Of a stretch of DNA of 32,110 bases, positions 8,200 through 15,917 are shown piece after piece; the first letter of the stretch is position 1, and each line of letters begins with the position of its first letter. This DNA is from an uncultured Pelagibacteraceae bacterium (lineage in GTDB: Bacteria > Pseudomonadota > Alphaproteobacteria > Pelagibacterales > AG-422-B15). The stretch lies in NCBI GenBank assembly GCA_902622985.1, contig CACNSH010000010.1, positions 1 to 32,110 on the forward strand, written 5' to 3'. The notes beneath the pieces are model-generated. The model had not been told where the DNA came from and did no database searches. It saw only the letters and a list, made by a program, of their open reading frames with translations. Made by a program: the position numbers and the translations under genes.

Positions 8200-9710
8200 T
8201 GTCAGACAATTACGACGTAATAGTGATTGGCGCAGGCCATAATGGTCTTGTTTGCGCTAATATTCTCGCAAAAAAAAACCGTAAAGTTCTGATTTGTGAG
8301 GCACGTGAGAATTGCGGGGGACTTGTTGAAGAGAGTATAACTAACTTTGTTCCTCAGATACCGCTGAGCGTATCAAGCTCTCTTGGTGGACTGCCAGTAA
8401 AGTATAAAGCAAAGTCTACGATTGCACTGTCAGAGTCTGGTCAACATATTCGCCTAGTTGGAAACCAACATATTGACCATAAAGTTATTTCTGGTTTCTC
8501 TTCGAAGGATGCAGACAGATATGTAGAATTTCATGATAAAATGTCCTCCTTTTCAAAGGCTTTAGGTTCTTTCATGATGGCTTCACCACCAAGGATCATG
8601 AACAATACTTTCTCTGATTATTTTAAATTATTCAAATTAGGCATGAATGTTCGAATGCTTGGAAAGAAAAAATTTAATGAGTTTGCAAGAATGATAGGGC
8701 TTAATATCGCGGACGAATTGGAAGACAATTTTGAAAATACTCTTTTGCAAGGTCTAATCGCCCATGATGCGGTGCTTGGTTCTAACTTGGGCCCAAGATC
8801 ACCCGGTTCATTGATTAATTTACTTTATCGCATGGCCACACATGACAACTCAATCTTTGGGGGAATATATGAAATTGATGGTGGCAGTAAAGCTTTTGTA
8901 GATACTTTGCTTGATATCAGTAATAAAAATAAAGTTGAAATTAAAACTTCTTCATCGGTTAAAAGATGCATTACTGAAAATGATAAAGCAATAGGAGTTG
9001 AACTTCACAGCGGTGAAAAAATTTATGCAAAAAAAATTATTTCTAATGCAGATCCAAGATCGACTTATTTTTGTCTTTTAGGAACTGAGAATTTAGACAC
9101 TGATGTGAAAAGAAGAATCAAACATCATCGATCAAAAGGAAAAGTTGCAAAATTATCATTAAGTCTCAATAAACAACCTGAATTTATTAACTGCGATAAA
9201 AATGATTTAGAAAGTAGAATGGTAATTGCTCCTTCAATTGATTATATAGAAGAGGCATTTAATCCAAGTAAGTTTGATAAACTTTCTATGGAACCTATTT
9301 TAGAAATGAAACTAAAAAATTCTGACCAGAGTAATCCTGTATTAGATATTCAAGTTCAATATGCTTCCTACGGTGCGCAGGAGGGTTGGGATAAAATTAA
9401 AGATAACTATGTAGATGCCGTTATAAAATTAATAGGGAAATATGCACCTGATATTCAAAGCTGTATAGAGACTAAAACAATTGTTACTCCCGACGACATA
9501 GAGAAAAATTTTTATGTTTCAGGCGGACATTGGCATCATGGAGAAATTCAAATCGATCAGCTTTTTATGCTCAGACCAATTCCTGGGGCATCACAATATA
9601 GAACCCATCTTGACGGACTATATATGTGTGGTGCAGGTACTCATCCGGGTGGAGGCTTAACTGGAATTCCAGGAAAAAATGCGGCTCAAGCTATCTTGGA
9701 GGACGCATAA
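8199..9710 (+). CDS. FAD-dependent oxidoreductase, phytoene-desaturase/PYROXD2-like (paralogue B)
   Basis: The protein is 503 aa. The FAD motif VIVIGAGHNGLVCA uses Gly11, Gly13 and Gly16, and the C-terminal flavin block is GAGTHPGGGLTGIPGKNAAQ. Segments such as DQLFMLRPIPGASQYRT align well with DQLMFNRPVPGYAQYRT in paralogue A, showing an old tandem duplication. Between the ends the two are quite different, so the substrates or roles (for example catalytic and structural) may differ. Its ATG uses the last base of the previous stop. The next gene begins 2 bp after its stop, and that gene's GGAGG lies within this coding sequence. Confidence 0.8.
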   Translation: MSDNYDVIVIGAGHNGLVCANILAKKNRKVLICEARENCGGLVEESITNFVPQIPLSVSSSLGGLPVKYKAKSTIALSESGQHIRLVGNQHIDHKVISGFSSKDADRYVEFHDKMSSFSKALGSFMMASPPRIMNNTFSDYFKLFKLGMNVRMLGKKKFNEFARMIGLNIADELEDNFENTLLQGLIAHDAVLGSNLGPRSPGSLINLLYRMATHDNSIFGGIYEIDGGSKAFVDTLLDISNKNKVEIKTSSSVKRCITENDKAIGVELHSGEKIYAKKIISNADPRSTYFCLLGTENLDTDVKRRIKHHRSKGKVAKLSLSLNKQPEFINCDKNDLESRMVIAPSIDYIEEAFNPSKFDKLSMEPILEMKLKNSDQSNPVLDIQVQYASYGAQEGWDKIKDNYVDAVIKLIGKYAPDIQSCIETKTIVTPDDIEKNFYVSGGHWHHGEIQIDQLFMLRPIPGASQYRTHLDGLYMCGAGTHPGGGLTGIPGKNAAQAILEDA

Positions 9711-9712
9711 AT

Positions 9713-10912
9713 ATGAATAGAGATTTAAGATTTACAGCACTAAAAAAAACCCCTTTTCACTCTAGAACAAGCTTAGCTTCAAGAACAAATAAATATTATA
9801 ACTGGAACGGTTTTACTGTACCCACAGAATACTCAACAACTGAGTTAGAATATACTGCTGCTAGAAATGGCACCTCAGTTATGGATCTCACACCTATGTG
9901 CAAATATATGATCAATGGCAGCGATGCTAATAAATTTGTTGATTATCTTGTAACAAGAGATTTATCACAGATGGAAGACAATACAGTAGCATACATAATT
10001 TGGTGTAATGAAGATGGTAAAGTAATGGACGATGGTACCATATTTAAATTTTCGAATACAAAATTTATGCTTTGCTGTGCAGTAAAGATCTATAATTGGC
10101 TACATGACTCTGCTGAAGGTTTTGATGTTTCTTTTGAGGATGCAACAGACACAACGGCTGCATTAGCAATCCAAGGACCTACTTCTTGTTCAACACTAAA
10201 AAACTACGGAGCAGATGACCTTGAATTATTAAAACCATTTGGAATGAAACAATATAATATTAACGGATATGATGTTTTGATCTCACGAACAGGCTTCACA
10301 GGTGATTTAGGATATGAATTATGGACTGATCCAGCTAATGCAGAAAACATGTGGGATAGTATCATGGAAGCTGGAAAAGAATTAAAGATAAGACCTTTTG
10401 GCATGCATGCTCTTGAGATGACAAGGATTGAAGCTGGCTTTATTCAAACCAATACTGATTTTATGGCAGCTGAAGATTCCTTAAGACCAGTGAGAATGCG
10501 TTCACCGTATGAAATTGGAATGGGTTGGCTTGTTCATCTCAATAAAGAAAGTTACTTTGTAGGCAAACGCGCTTTAAAGAAAGAAAAAGAGACAGGTAAT
10601 TCTGAAAGATGTTTAGTTGGATTGGACATAGATGGCGATAAGCCCGCAGTAGGCTCTGTGATTTATAATGAAAAAAAAGAAGATATAGGAATTGTTACCG
10701 CAGCAATGTGGTCACCTACCATGAAAAGAAACGTTGCGCTTGCGTCTCTAAAGCGTCCATATGGAATTAAGATTAAAGAAAATATTTTTGCAGAAATTTA
10801 TCACCCAGAGGAATTGGAATATAAAAAAATATGGGCAAAGTGTAAGGTTGTAAAAAGACAATTTTTTAGCCCTGAAAGACGTAACAAAGTACCTGCAGAC
10901 CTTTATGAATAG
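9713..10912 (+). CDS. GcvT-like aminomethyltransferase-family protein (folate-dependent demethylation)
   Basis: The 399-aa protein is related to the glycine-cleavage T protein and to the T-like domains of dimethylglycine/sarcosine dehydrogenases. Visible blocks are EDGKVMDDGTIFKF (family G-x-x-x-DD), ALAIQGPTS, SRTGFTGDLGYELW, MHALEMTRIEAGF and the C-terminal IGMGWLVHLNKE...FVGKRAL. Such proteins pass a methyl or methylene group from an amine to tetrahydrofolate. The ATG at 9713 has a strong GGAGG (9698-9702) 10 bp upstream, one of few in the window. It ends inside an intrinsic terminator. It is unlike DmdA at its N terminus. No glycine-cleavage H or P protein is nearby, so a catabolic one-carbon role is inferred. 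Confidence 0.82.
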   Translation: MNRDLRFTALKKTPFHSRTSLASRTNKYYNWNGFTVPTEYSTTELEYTAARNGTSVMDLTPMCKYMINGSDANKFVDYLVTRDLSQMEDNTVAYIIWCNEDGKVMDDGTIFKFSNTKFMLCCAVKIYNWLHDSAEGFDVSFEDATDTTAALAIQGPTSCSTLKNYGADDLELLKPFGMKQYNINGYDVLISRTGFTGDLGYELWTDPANAENMWDSIMEAGKELKIRPFGMHALEMTRIEAGFIQTNTDFMAAEDSLRPVRMRSPYEIGMGWLVHLNKESYFVGKRALKKEKETGNSERCLVGLDIDGDKPAVGSVIYNEKKEDIGIVTAAMWSPTMKRNVALASLKRPYGIKIKENIFAEIYHPEELEYKKIWAKCKVVKRQFFSPERRNKVPADLYE

Positions 10913-10933
10913 CCAAAAATAGGCTGTTTTTTT
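10908..10933 (+). terminator. Intrinsic terminator after the GcvT-like gene
   Basis: The hairpin AATAGCC (10908-10914) / GGCTGTT (10922-10928), with one G-U pair and a 7-nt loop, runs into T8 (10926 excepted, Ts to 10933). The stem contains the TAG stop codon. It separates the 6571 unit from the 10980 unit. Confidence 0.65.
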
Positions 10934-10943
10934 AAAATTCAAT

Positions 10944-10963
10944 TATTGAACAGCTGTTCAATA
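10944..10963. promoter_or_regulatory. Putative TetR/BetI-like operator, site 2 (perfect palindrome)
   Basis: TATTGAACAGCTGTTCAATA is a perfect 20-bp palindrome with the same TTGAA-N6-TTCAA core as site 1 at 6518-6535. It overlaps the -35 and spacer of the promoter for the 10980 operon, the usual place for repression. The likely protein is the BetI-like regulator at 5825-6472 (inference). Confidence 0.75.
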
Positions 10964-10974
10964 TAGGCTATACT
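10946..10974 (+). promoter_or_regulatory. Putative sigma70 promoter of the 10980 operon (leaderless)
   Basis: TTGAAC (10946-10951) and TATACT (10969-10974) are exactly 17 bp apart. The expected +1 is at about 10980, the A of the ATG, so the mRNA is probably leaderless. The -35 lies inside the 20-bp palindrome. Confidence 0.65.
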
Positions 10975-10979
10975 TCAAT

Positions 10980-12377
10980 ATGCCCAAATCAACTTCGATT
11001 CCCGAAAAAAAAGATCTCCTTAATACTCTCGACGATAGAATTCTATACCCATGGCAGTATCTTGAGTATCGTGGTGAAGACAGCAGGACATTCATTGATA
11101 AGTCAAAAGGAATTTATCTTTACGATCAAACAGGAAGACAGCTTATTGATGGTCCTGGAGGAATGTGGAATGTTAACGTAGGACATGGCGTAAAAGAAAT
11201 TGCTGATGCTGTTTATAATCAGATTACAAGAATGCCCTACGCCAGCCCATTCACGGAGTCCACTGAGATTGCATATAACTATGCTTCACGACTTGTTAAA
11301 TATGCGCCCGGTGATCTTAAAAGAGTATTTTTCACGTCCGGAGGATCTTCAGCAGTAGACTCTGCATTAAGATTTGTAATGTTTTATAATAACGTTCGTG
11401 GGTTAAGAGATAAGAAACAAATTATCTCACGTCATGATGCATATCACGGTAGTACATTTTTAGGGGCTTCATGTTCAGGTAAAGAAAGAGATAAAAACAA
11501 CTTTGATTTTGCAGATAACTTAGTTCATCATTTGTCTGCGCCAAATCCTTTTAAAAAACCAGACGATTTAAGTGATGAAGAATTCTGTGATTTAAAAGTT
11601 AAAGAGTTAGAAAATAAAATTTTAGAACTTGGTCAAGATAAGGTCGCGGCATTTATTGCAGAGCCAATCCTAGCATCAGGCGGAGTAATTGTTCCTCCTA
11701 AAGGATATCACAAAAAGACAAGAGAAATTTGTACTAAGTACGATGTTATTTATATTTCTGATGAGATAGTAACCGGATTTGGAAGGTTAGGTCATATATT
11801 CGCTTCAGAAAATTATTTCGATTTAGAACCTGATATCATCCTTTTAGCAAAAGGGATTACTTCAGGATACGTACCTTGTGGTGCGGTTGTTATTTCTGAA
11901 AAGCTTATGTCTCAACTTGATAATAAAGAAAAAGTTATATTTTCAAATGGATTTACTGACTCGGGTCACCCAGTGAGCATGGCAGCAGCTACAGCAACAC
12001 TTGATTATATTGAAAAAAATAACCTCCTTGAACATGTACAGGAAGTCGGCCCTTATTTTCAATCTAAATTAAGTGAATTAATTGATCTACCGATTGTTGG
12101 CGATGTACGTGGTGAGGGATTAATGGCTGCTGTTGAATGTGTAATCAGTAAAGAAAAAAAAGATCCTCTGAATTTACAATACGAGATCGCTTCTCGCATC
12201 AATTCTCATTGTCAAAATCTTGGTTTAATTGTTAGACCGCTATTTAATACGTGTGTCATGTCTCCTTCTTTGATCATCACTAAGGAACAGATAGATGATC
12301 TCGTAAGTATACTTAGAAAAGGAATTGAGTTAGCTACAGATGACATCAAGAAAGAAGGCCTTTGGTCTGCATCTTAA
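10980..12377 (+). CDS. Class III PLP aminotransferase
   Basis: The 465-aa fold-type I enzyme shows GGMWNVNVGHG near 60-70, AYHGSTFLG, SDEIVTGFGRLG with PLP-contacting Asp261, and Schiff-base Lys291 in LLAKGITSGYVPCG. The loop usually written SGSEAN is TSGGSSAVDSA here, so the phosphate-binding region is atypical and marks a distinct subgroup. It lacks the HPFTDY start of the 2842 enzyme and is only a distant relative of it. It is first in the operon with a Rieske oxygenase, a PuuB-like oxidase and a PotABC-type transporter, so it probably removes the amino group from a product of that pathway. Donor and acceptor are not predictable. Confidence 0.82.
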   Translation: MPKSTSIPEKKDLLNTLDDRILYPWQYLEYRGEDSRTFIDKSKGIYLYDQTGRQLIDGPGGMWNVNVGHGVKEIADAVYNQITRMPYASPFTESTEIAYNYASRLVKYAPGDLKRVFFTSGGSSAVDSALRFVMFYNNVRGLRDKKQIISRHDAYHGSTFLGASCSGKERDKNNFDFADNLVHHLSAPNPFKKPDDLSDEEFCDLKVKELENKILELGQDKVAAFIAEPILASGGVIVPPKGYHKKTREICTKYDVIYISDEIVTGFGRLGHIFASENYFDLEPDIILLAKGITSGYVPCGAVVISEKLMSQLDNKEKVIFSNGFTDSGHPVSMAAATATLDYIEKNNLLEHVQEVGPYFQSKLSELIDLPIVGDVRGEGLMAAVECVISKEKKDPLNLQYEIASRINSHCQNLGLIVRPLFNTCVMSPSLIITKEQIDDLVSILRKGIELATDDIKKEGLWSAS

Positions 12378-12381
12378 ATAA

Positions 12382-13620
12382 ATGCTTGAGTTTAACCATC
12401 TGCTAAAAAACTATCAGGAGGGTAAAACATTACCCCAAGACTTTTATACAGATTCGAATATTTTTTCCGAAGAGATGAAGCGAATTTATTTCAAACAGTG
12501 GTTAATGGTAGATCACATCAGTCGTATTCCTAATCCAGGTGATTATTTTGTTTTTGATGCCGAAAAGGAGTCCATCATAGTTATTAGAGGAAGAGACAAT
12601 GAAGTAAGAGCATTTTATAATGTTTGCACTCATCGAGGATCAAGAATTTGTTTAGATGAAGAGGGATCAAAAAAACTTTTAGTGTGTCCCTATCATGCTT
12701 GGAGTTTTTCAGCAGAAGGTGAACTTAAAGCTGCACGTTTTATGCCGGAGGATTTTAAAAAAGAAGAGTGGGGTCTTAGAGAGTGCCATTATAAAATTTA
12801 TGAAGGATTAATATTTATTAACTTATCATTAGAAGAACCAATGAATTTTGATGAATTCATTGAGCCTCTAAAAGAAATGATGGAATTTCATCAGACGAGT
12901 AAGTCAAAAATTGCGATAAGAAAAAAATATCCAACTCATGCAAATTTTAAATTAGTTCTTGAAAATTTTCAGGAGTGTTATCACTGTCCTACAGCACATC
13001 CAGAGCTTTGTGCAGTACAGGATAAAGACTGGGTTGTCGCAATGGGTGCTGGAATAGGTACTGCACCTCAAAAAGAGACTGATGAATATCTAAATAAAAT
13101 TAAACCTTGGGTCGAGGAATGTAAAAAAAATGGAACTCCGTCTGAGGTTTATCTTGAAACAGAAGAAGGATTAAAAAAAGGCTTAAACAGATATGTTGAC
13201 AGAACTCCAATTGGAAACGGAAACTTATCACAAACCAAAGATGGAAAGCCAGCTTCTTCACTAATGGGACAGTTTAAAGATTTTGATGGAGGATTAACCC
13301 AAGTAAGCTTTAATCCATTTGGCTGTTGTTATTTCACAAATGATTTTGGCGTCATGTTTATTTTTAAACCCATCTCACTTCTAGAGTCTGAAGTGGAACT
13401 TATATGGCTCGTAAACGAGGAAGCTGAGGAGAATAAAGACTTTAAGCCCGAGGAAGTAAGCTATATTTGGGATGTTACTACGGCGCATGATACAACAATA
13501 ATTGAAAATAACCAGGAAGGCCTTCTATCACAATCTTTTAAACCTGGAGTTTTATCTGAAAATGAGTCAGCGGTAACTTACTTTTATAATTGGTATTTTA
13601 CCAACATGCAGTTACCATAA
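12382..13620 (+). CDS. Rieske non-heme iron oxygenase, quaternary-ammonium (GbcA/CntA/stachydrine demethylase-like)
   Basis: The protein is 412 aa. The N-terminal Rieske domain binds 2Fe-2S through Cys82-x-His84 and Cys102-x2-His105. The catalytic domain has ENFQECYHCPTAHPE: Glu198, His201 and His206, with Asp370 in the AHDTTIIENNQEG block as the third iron ligand. Glu at position 198, rather than Asp, as the bridge between clusters is known from carnitine monooxygenase CntA and is usual in betaine/choline-type oxygenases. Such enzymes demethylate or cleave quaternary amines with O2. No reductase partner is encoded in the window. It follows the aminotransferase by 4 bp and precedes a PuuB-like oxidase by 17 bp. 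Confidence 0.88.
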   Translation: MLEFNHLLKNYQEGKTLPQDFYTDSNIFSEEMKRIYFKQWLMVDHISRIPNPGDYFVFDAEKESIIVIRGRDNEVRAFYNVCTHRGSRICLDEEGSKKLLVCPYHAWSFSAEGELKAARFMPEDFKKEEWGLRECHYKIYEGLIFINLSLEEPMNFDEFIEPLKEMMEFHQTSKSKIAIRKKYPTHANFKLVLENFQECYHCPTAHPELCAVQDKDWVVAMGAGIGTAPQKETDEYLNKIKPWVEECKKNGTPSEVYLETEEGLKKGLNRYVDRTPIGNGNLSQTKDGKPASSLMGQFKDFDGGLTQVSFNPFGCCYFTNDFGVMFIFKPISLLESEVELIWLVNEEAEENKDFKPEEVSYIWDVTTAHDTTIIENNQEGLLSQSFKPGVLSENESAVTYFYNWYFTNMQLP

Positions 13621-13635
13621 TCTCTAAGCGAGAGA
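13621..13635 (+). promoter_or_regulatory. Small hairpin over the ribosome-binding region of the 13638 gene
   Basis: TCTCT-AAGCG-AGAGA can fold with 5 bp. It fills nearly all of the 17-bp gap and puts the only purine-rich stretch before the ATG into the stem. It may tie translation to the upstream gene. Weak evidence. Confidence 0.25.
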
Positions 13636-13637
13636 GT

Positions 13638-14993
13638 ATGAAGCAACTTTATAACAAAGATATTTACGACGTTAATAAGCCAGTAAAAAGTTATTGGGAA
13701 AAAGTCAGTCAAATAGAACAAGACAAATATCCTAAGCTCACAACTGATGAAAGCTGTGATGTTTGTGTAATAGGTGGCGGCTTTACTGGAATAAGTACAG
13801 CTTATCACATTGCAAAAAATTACAGCGGTGACGTAAGATTACTAGAGGCAGGGCATTTTGGATTTGCAAGCAGTGCAAGGAATGCTGGCTTTTGTTGTTT
13901 GCCTGCAACAAAACTATCGGTCAACCAACTGATTGCAAAGTTTGGCCTGGATGAAACAAAGAAATTTTTTTCTTCTCAAATTGAAGGTGTTGAACTTTTA
14001 TCCTCACTTATTTCGGAAAATAATATTGAATGTGAAAAAACTGGCACAGGCAATCTAGATGTTGCTCATCACCCTGATAGCAGTGAGGAACTAAAGGAGT
14101 GGGGCAACGATCTTAAAAAATATTTTGGTATTAACACCAAGTGGATACCCAAAGAGGAGTTTGATGAAGTTGGACATCAATCAACAGAACAATTTGGAGC
14201 TGTTTTTACTGAAGCAGGATTTGCAATGAACCCAATGGCTTTTATGAATGGCTTTGCATCAGCAACTGTTGATGTGGGAGCGAAACTTCATAGTTTTTCT
14301 AGAGTGAAAAAATGGGAAAGAAACGGTTCGCATAAATTAATTACAGATAGCGGATCGATTACTGCAAATAAGGTTGTTGTTGCAACAAATGGATACACAG
14401 ATGAGTCTCTTCATCCAAGTTTTGCAAATAGAATGATGCCTGTTTTATCAAATATAATTGTTACTAGAGAAATGTCAGAAGACGAGTTCAAACTACAGAA
14501 CTACAAAACTCTTAATCCAATCTGCAACTCTAGAGAGATCTTGTATTATTATAGAAGAATGCCTTCAAACAGGATGTTATTTGGAACAAGAGGCGACACC
14601 TACGGTGATGAAAAAAGCGCAGAGAGAATGCAAGAATTCATGACAAAAAAATTTCGTGGGGTATTTCCAAATTGGGACAAGGTCGATATTGATCATTATT
14701 GGAGAGGCACTGTTGTTATGACTCGTGACTTTGTTCCCGCATTTGGTGCATTAGAAGAAGATAAGTCTGTATATTTTTCATACGGCTATCAAGCTAACGG
14801 TAATAATACAACTGTCTATTGTGGTAAAAAATTAGCTGAAATGATTTACGAGTCAAATAGTGGGGAAACAAACATTTCAAAAGTCTATCAGGGCCTATCA
14901 CCTAAAATCCCATTTGGATTTTTAAGACTTTGGTATTTAAGATTATATTTGTGGTATGCTAATCTCACGGATAGAAGCAAAAAAGAAATATAA
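13638..14993 (+). CDS. DAO-family FAD oxidoreductase (gamma-glutamylputrescine oxidase / PuuB-like)
   Basis: The 451-aa protein has an N-terminal extension ending in SYWEKV, then the FAD motif VCVIGGGFTGISTAYHIA (Gly46-Gly51), a LLEAGHFGFASSARNAGFC flavin loop, and a C-terminal VYFSYGYQANGNNT block where the family has GY-x-GHG. PuuB oxidises gamma-glutamylputrescine; relatives oxidise sarcosine, dimethylglycine or N-methyl amino acids, so secondary-amine oxidation is the safest call. The ATG at 13638 is preferred because an upstream in-frame start would lie inside the Rieske gene and add non-conserved residues. A 36-bp AT-only gap separates it from the permease gene. Confidence 0.83.
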   Translation: MKQLYNKDIYDVNKPVKSYWEKVSQIEQDKYPKLTTDESCDVCVIGGGFTGISTAYHIAKNYSGDVRLLEAGHFGFASSARNAGFCCLPATKLSVNQLIAKFGLDETKKFFSSQIEGVELLSSLISENNIECEKTGTGNLDVAHHPDSSEELKEWGNDLKKYFGINTKWIPKEEFDEVGHQSTEQFGAVFTEAGFAMNPMAFMNGFASATVDVGAKLHSFSRVKKWERNGSHKLITDSGSITANKVVVATNGYTDESLHPSFANRMMPVLSNIIVTREMSEDEFKLQNYKTLNPICNSREILYYYRRMPSNRMLFGTRGDTYGDEKSAERMQEFMTKKFRGVFPNWDKVDIDHYWRGTVVMTRDFVPAFGALEEDKSVYFSYGYQANGNNTTVYCGKKLAEMIYESNSGETNISKVYQGLSPKIPFGFLRLWYLRLYLWYANLTDRSKKEI

Positions 14994-15029
14994 ATTGCAT
15001 CAATTATTTATATAAATTAAAATTTTCTT

Positions 15030-15914
15030 ATGTTTCAAGCTTGGCGAAATTTATACTCTAAGAGTGATAATGCAAAAGCATATTCATTACTGTCTCCTGC
15101 ATTATTTTTAATAATTCTCGTAATGCTTATTCCTATGGCATTAATGCTAAGTTTTAGCTCTTTTACACAAGTAAGCATGATGGAGATTGATTTCACTCCA
15201 ACATTTCAGCGATACATTGACTTTTTTGAAAAAAGTTTGCTTGTCTCGCTTCTCATTAAGTCGGTTAAAATATCATTCATTGTAACACTGATCACTCTTC
15301 TAACAGCGTACCCTGTATGCTATTACATCGCTTTTTATGTGAAAAAAAACAAAATGTTATGGTTAGTTTTATTAACCTTACCTTTTTGGACTTCATACCT
15401 ATTAAGAGTATTTTCTTGGAAAATCATACTGGGCACCAAAGGAGTTTTCAATTCAACATTATTAGGTGCAGGCATTATTAGTGAGCCTCTTACATTTCTT
15501 ATGTACTCGGAGGAAGCTGTTATTATTACTCTAACACATGCTTGGGCAGCATTTGCTTTATTACCACTTTACGTGTCTCTTGAGAAAATAGACTTTTCAT
15601 ATATTGAAGCTGCAAGAGATCTAGGTTTATCAAAATTTGAAGTATTTTGGAAAGTGACATTTCCTCTTTCCTTGCCAGGTGTCATTGGTGCGATTTTAAT
15701 AATATTTATTCCAACTGTAGGTGATTATGTAACGCCTGCCTTAATTGGGGGCACTGAGGGAAGAATGTTATCAAATATGATCCAAGCTTATTTTGGAAAA
15801 ATAAACAATATACCACTTGGAGCGGCATCAGCCACAATCATGCTGACGACCGTTATTCTCATAACAGCAATTGTCTCATACACAACAAAAAGACTTACAC
15901 AGAGGCTTTCTTAA
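15030..15914 (+). CDS. ABC transporter permease, PotB-type
   Basis: The 294-aa inner-membrane protein has about six transmembrane helices and the cytoplasmic coupling (EAA) loop YIEAARDLGLSKFEVFWKVTFPLSLPG. FWTSYLLRVFSWKIILG is the PotB-family block. It pairs with the following PotC-type permease (3 bp apart) and the PotA-type ATPase. The family takes up spermidine, putrescine and other cationic amines from the binding protein. The 36-bp AT-rich gap before it could contain an internal promoter, but none is clear. Given the operon, the substrate is probably the methylated amine degraded by the enzymes upstream (inference). Confidence 0.9.
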   Translation: MFQAWRNLYSKSDNAKAYSLLSPALFLIILVMLIPMALMLSFSSFTQVSMMEIDFTPTFQRYIDFFEKSLLVSLLIKSVKISFIVTLITLLTAYPVCYYIAFYVKKNKMLWLVLLTLPFWTSYLLRVFSWKIILGTKGVFNSTLLGAGIISEPLTFLMYSEEAVIITLTHAWAAFALLPLYVSLEKIDFSYIEAARDLGLSKFEVFWKVTFPLSLPGVIGAILIIFIPTVGDYVTPALIGGTEGRMLSNMIQAYFGKINNIPLGAASATIMLTTVILITAIVSYTTKRLTQRLS

Positions 15915-15917
15915 ATC

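Noticed and set aside
9626-9712. Upstream extension of the GcvT-like gene
   Set aside because: It lies inside the PYROXD2-like gene in another frame and adds 29 residues unrelated to the family; the ATG at 9713 has GGAGG.
9713-10912. DMSP demethylase DmdA
   Set aside because: The fold is shared, but the N-terminal sequence and folate/substrate blocks differ from remembered DmdA; context is amine rather than sulphur metabolism.
13590-13637. Upstream extension of the PuuB-like gene
   Set aside because: It would start within the Rieske gene and adds no family sequence; the ATG at 13638 is adequate.
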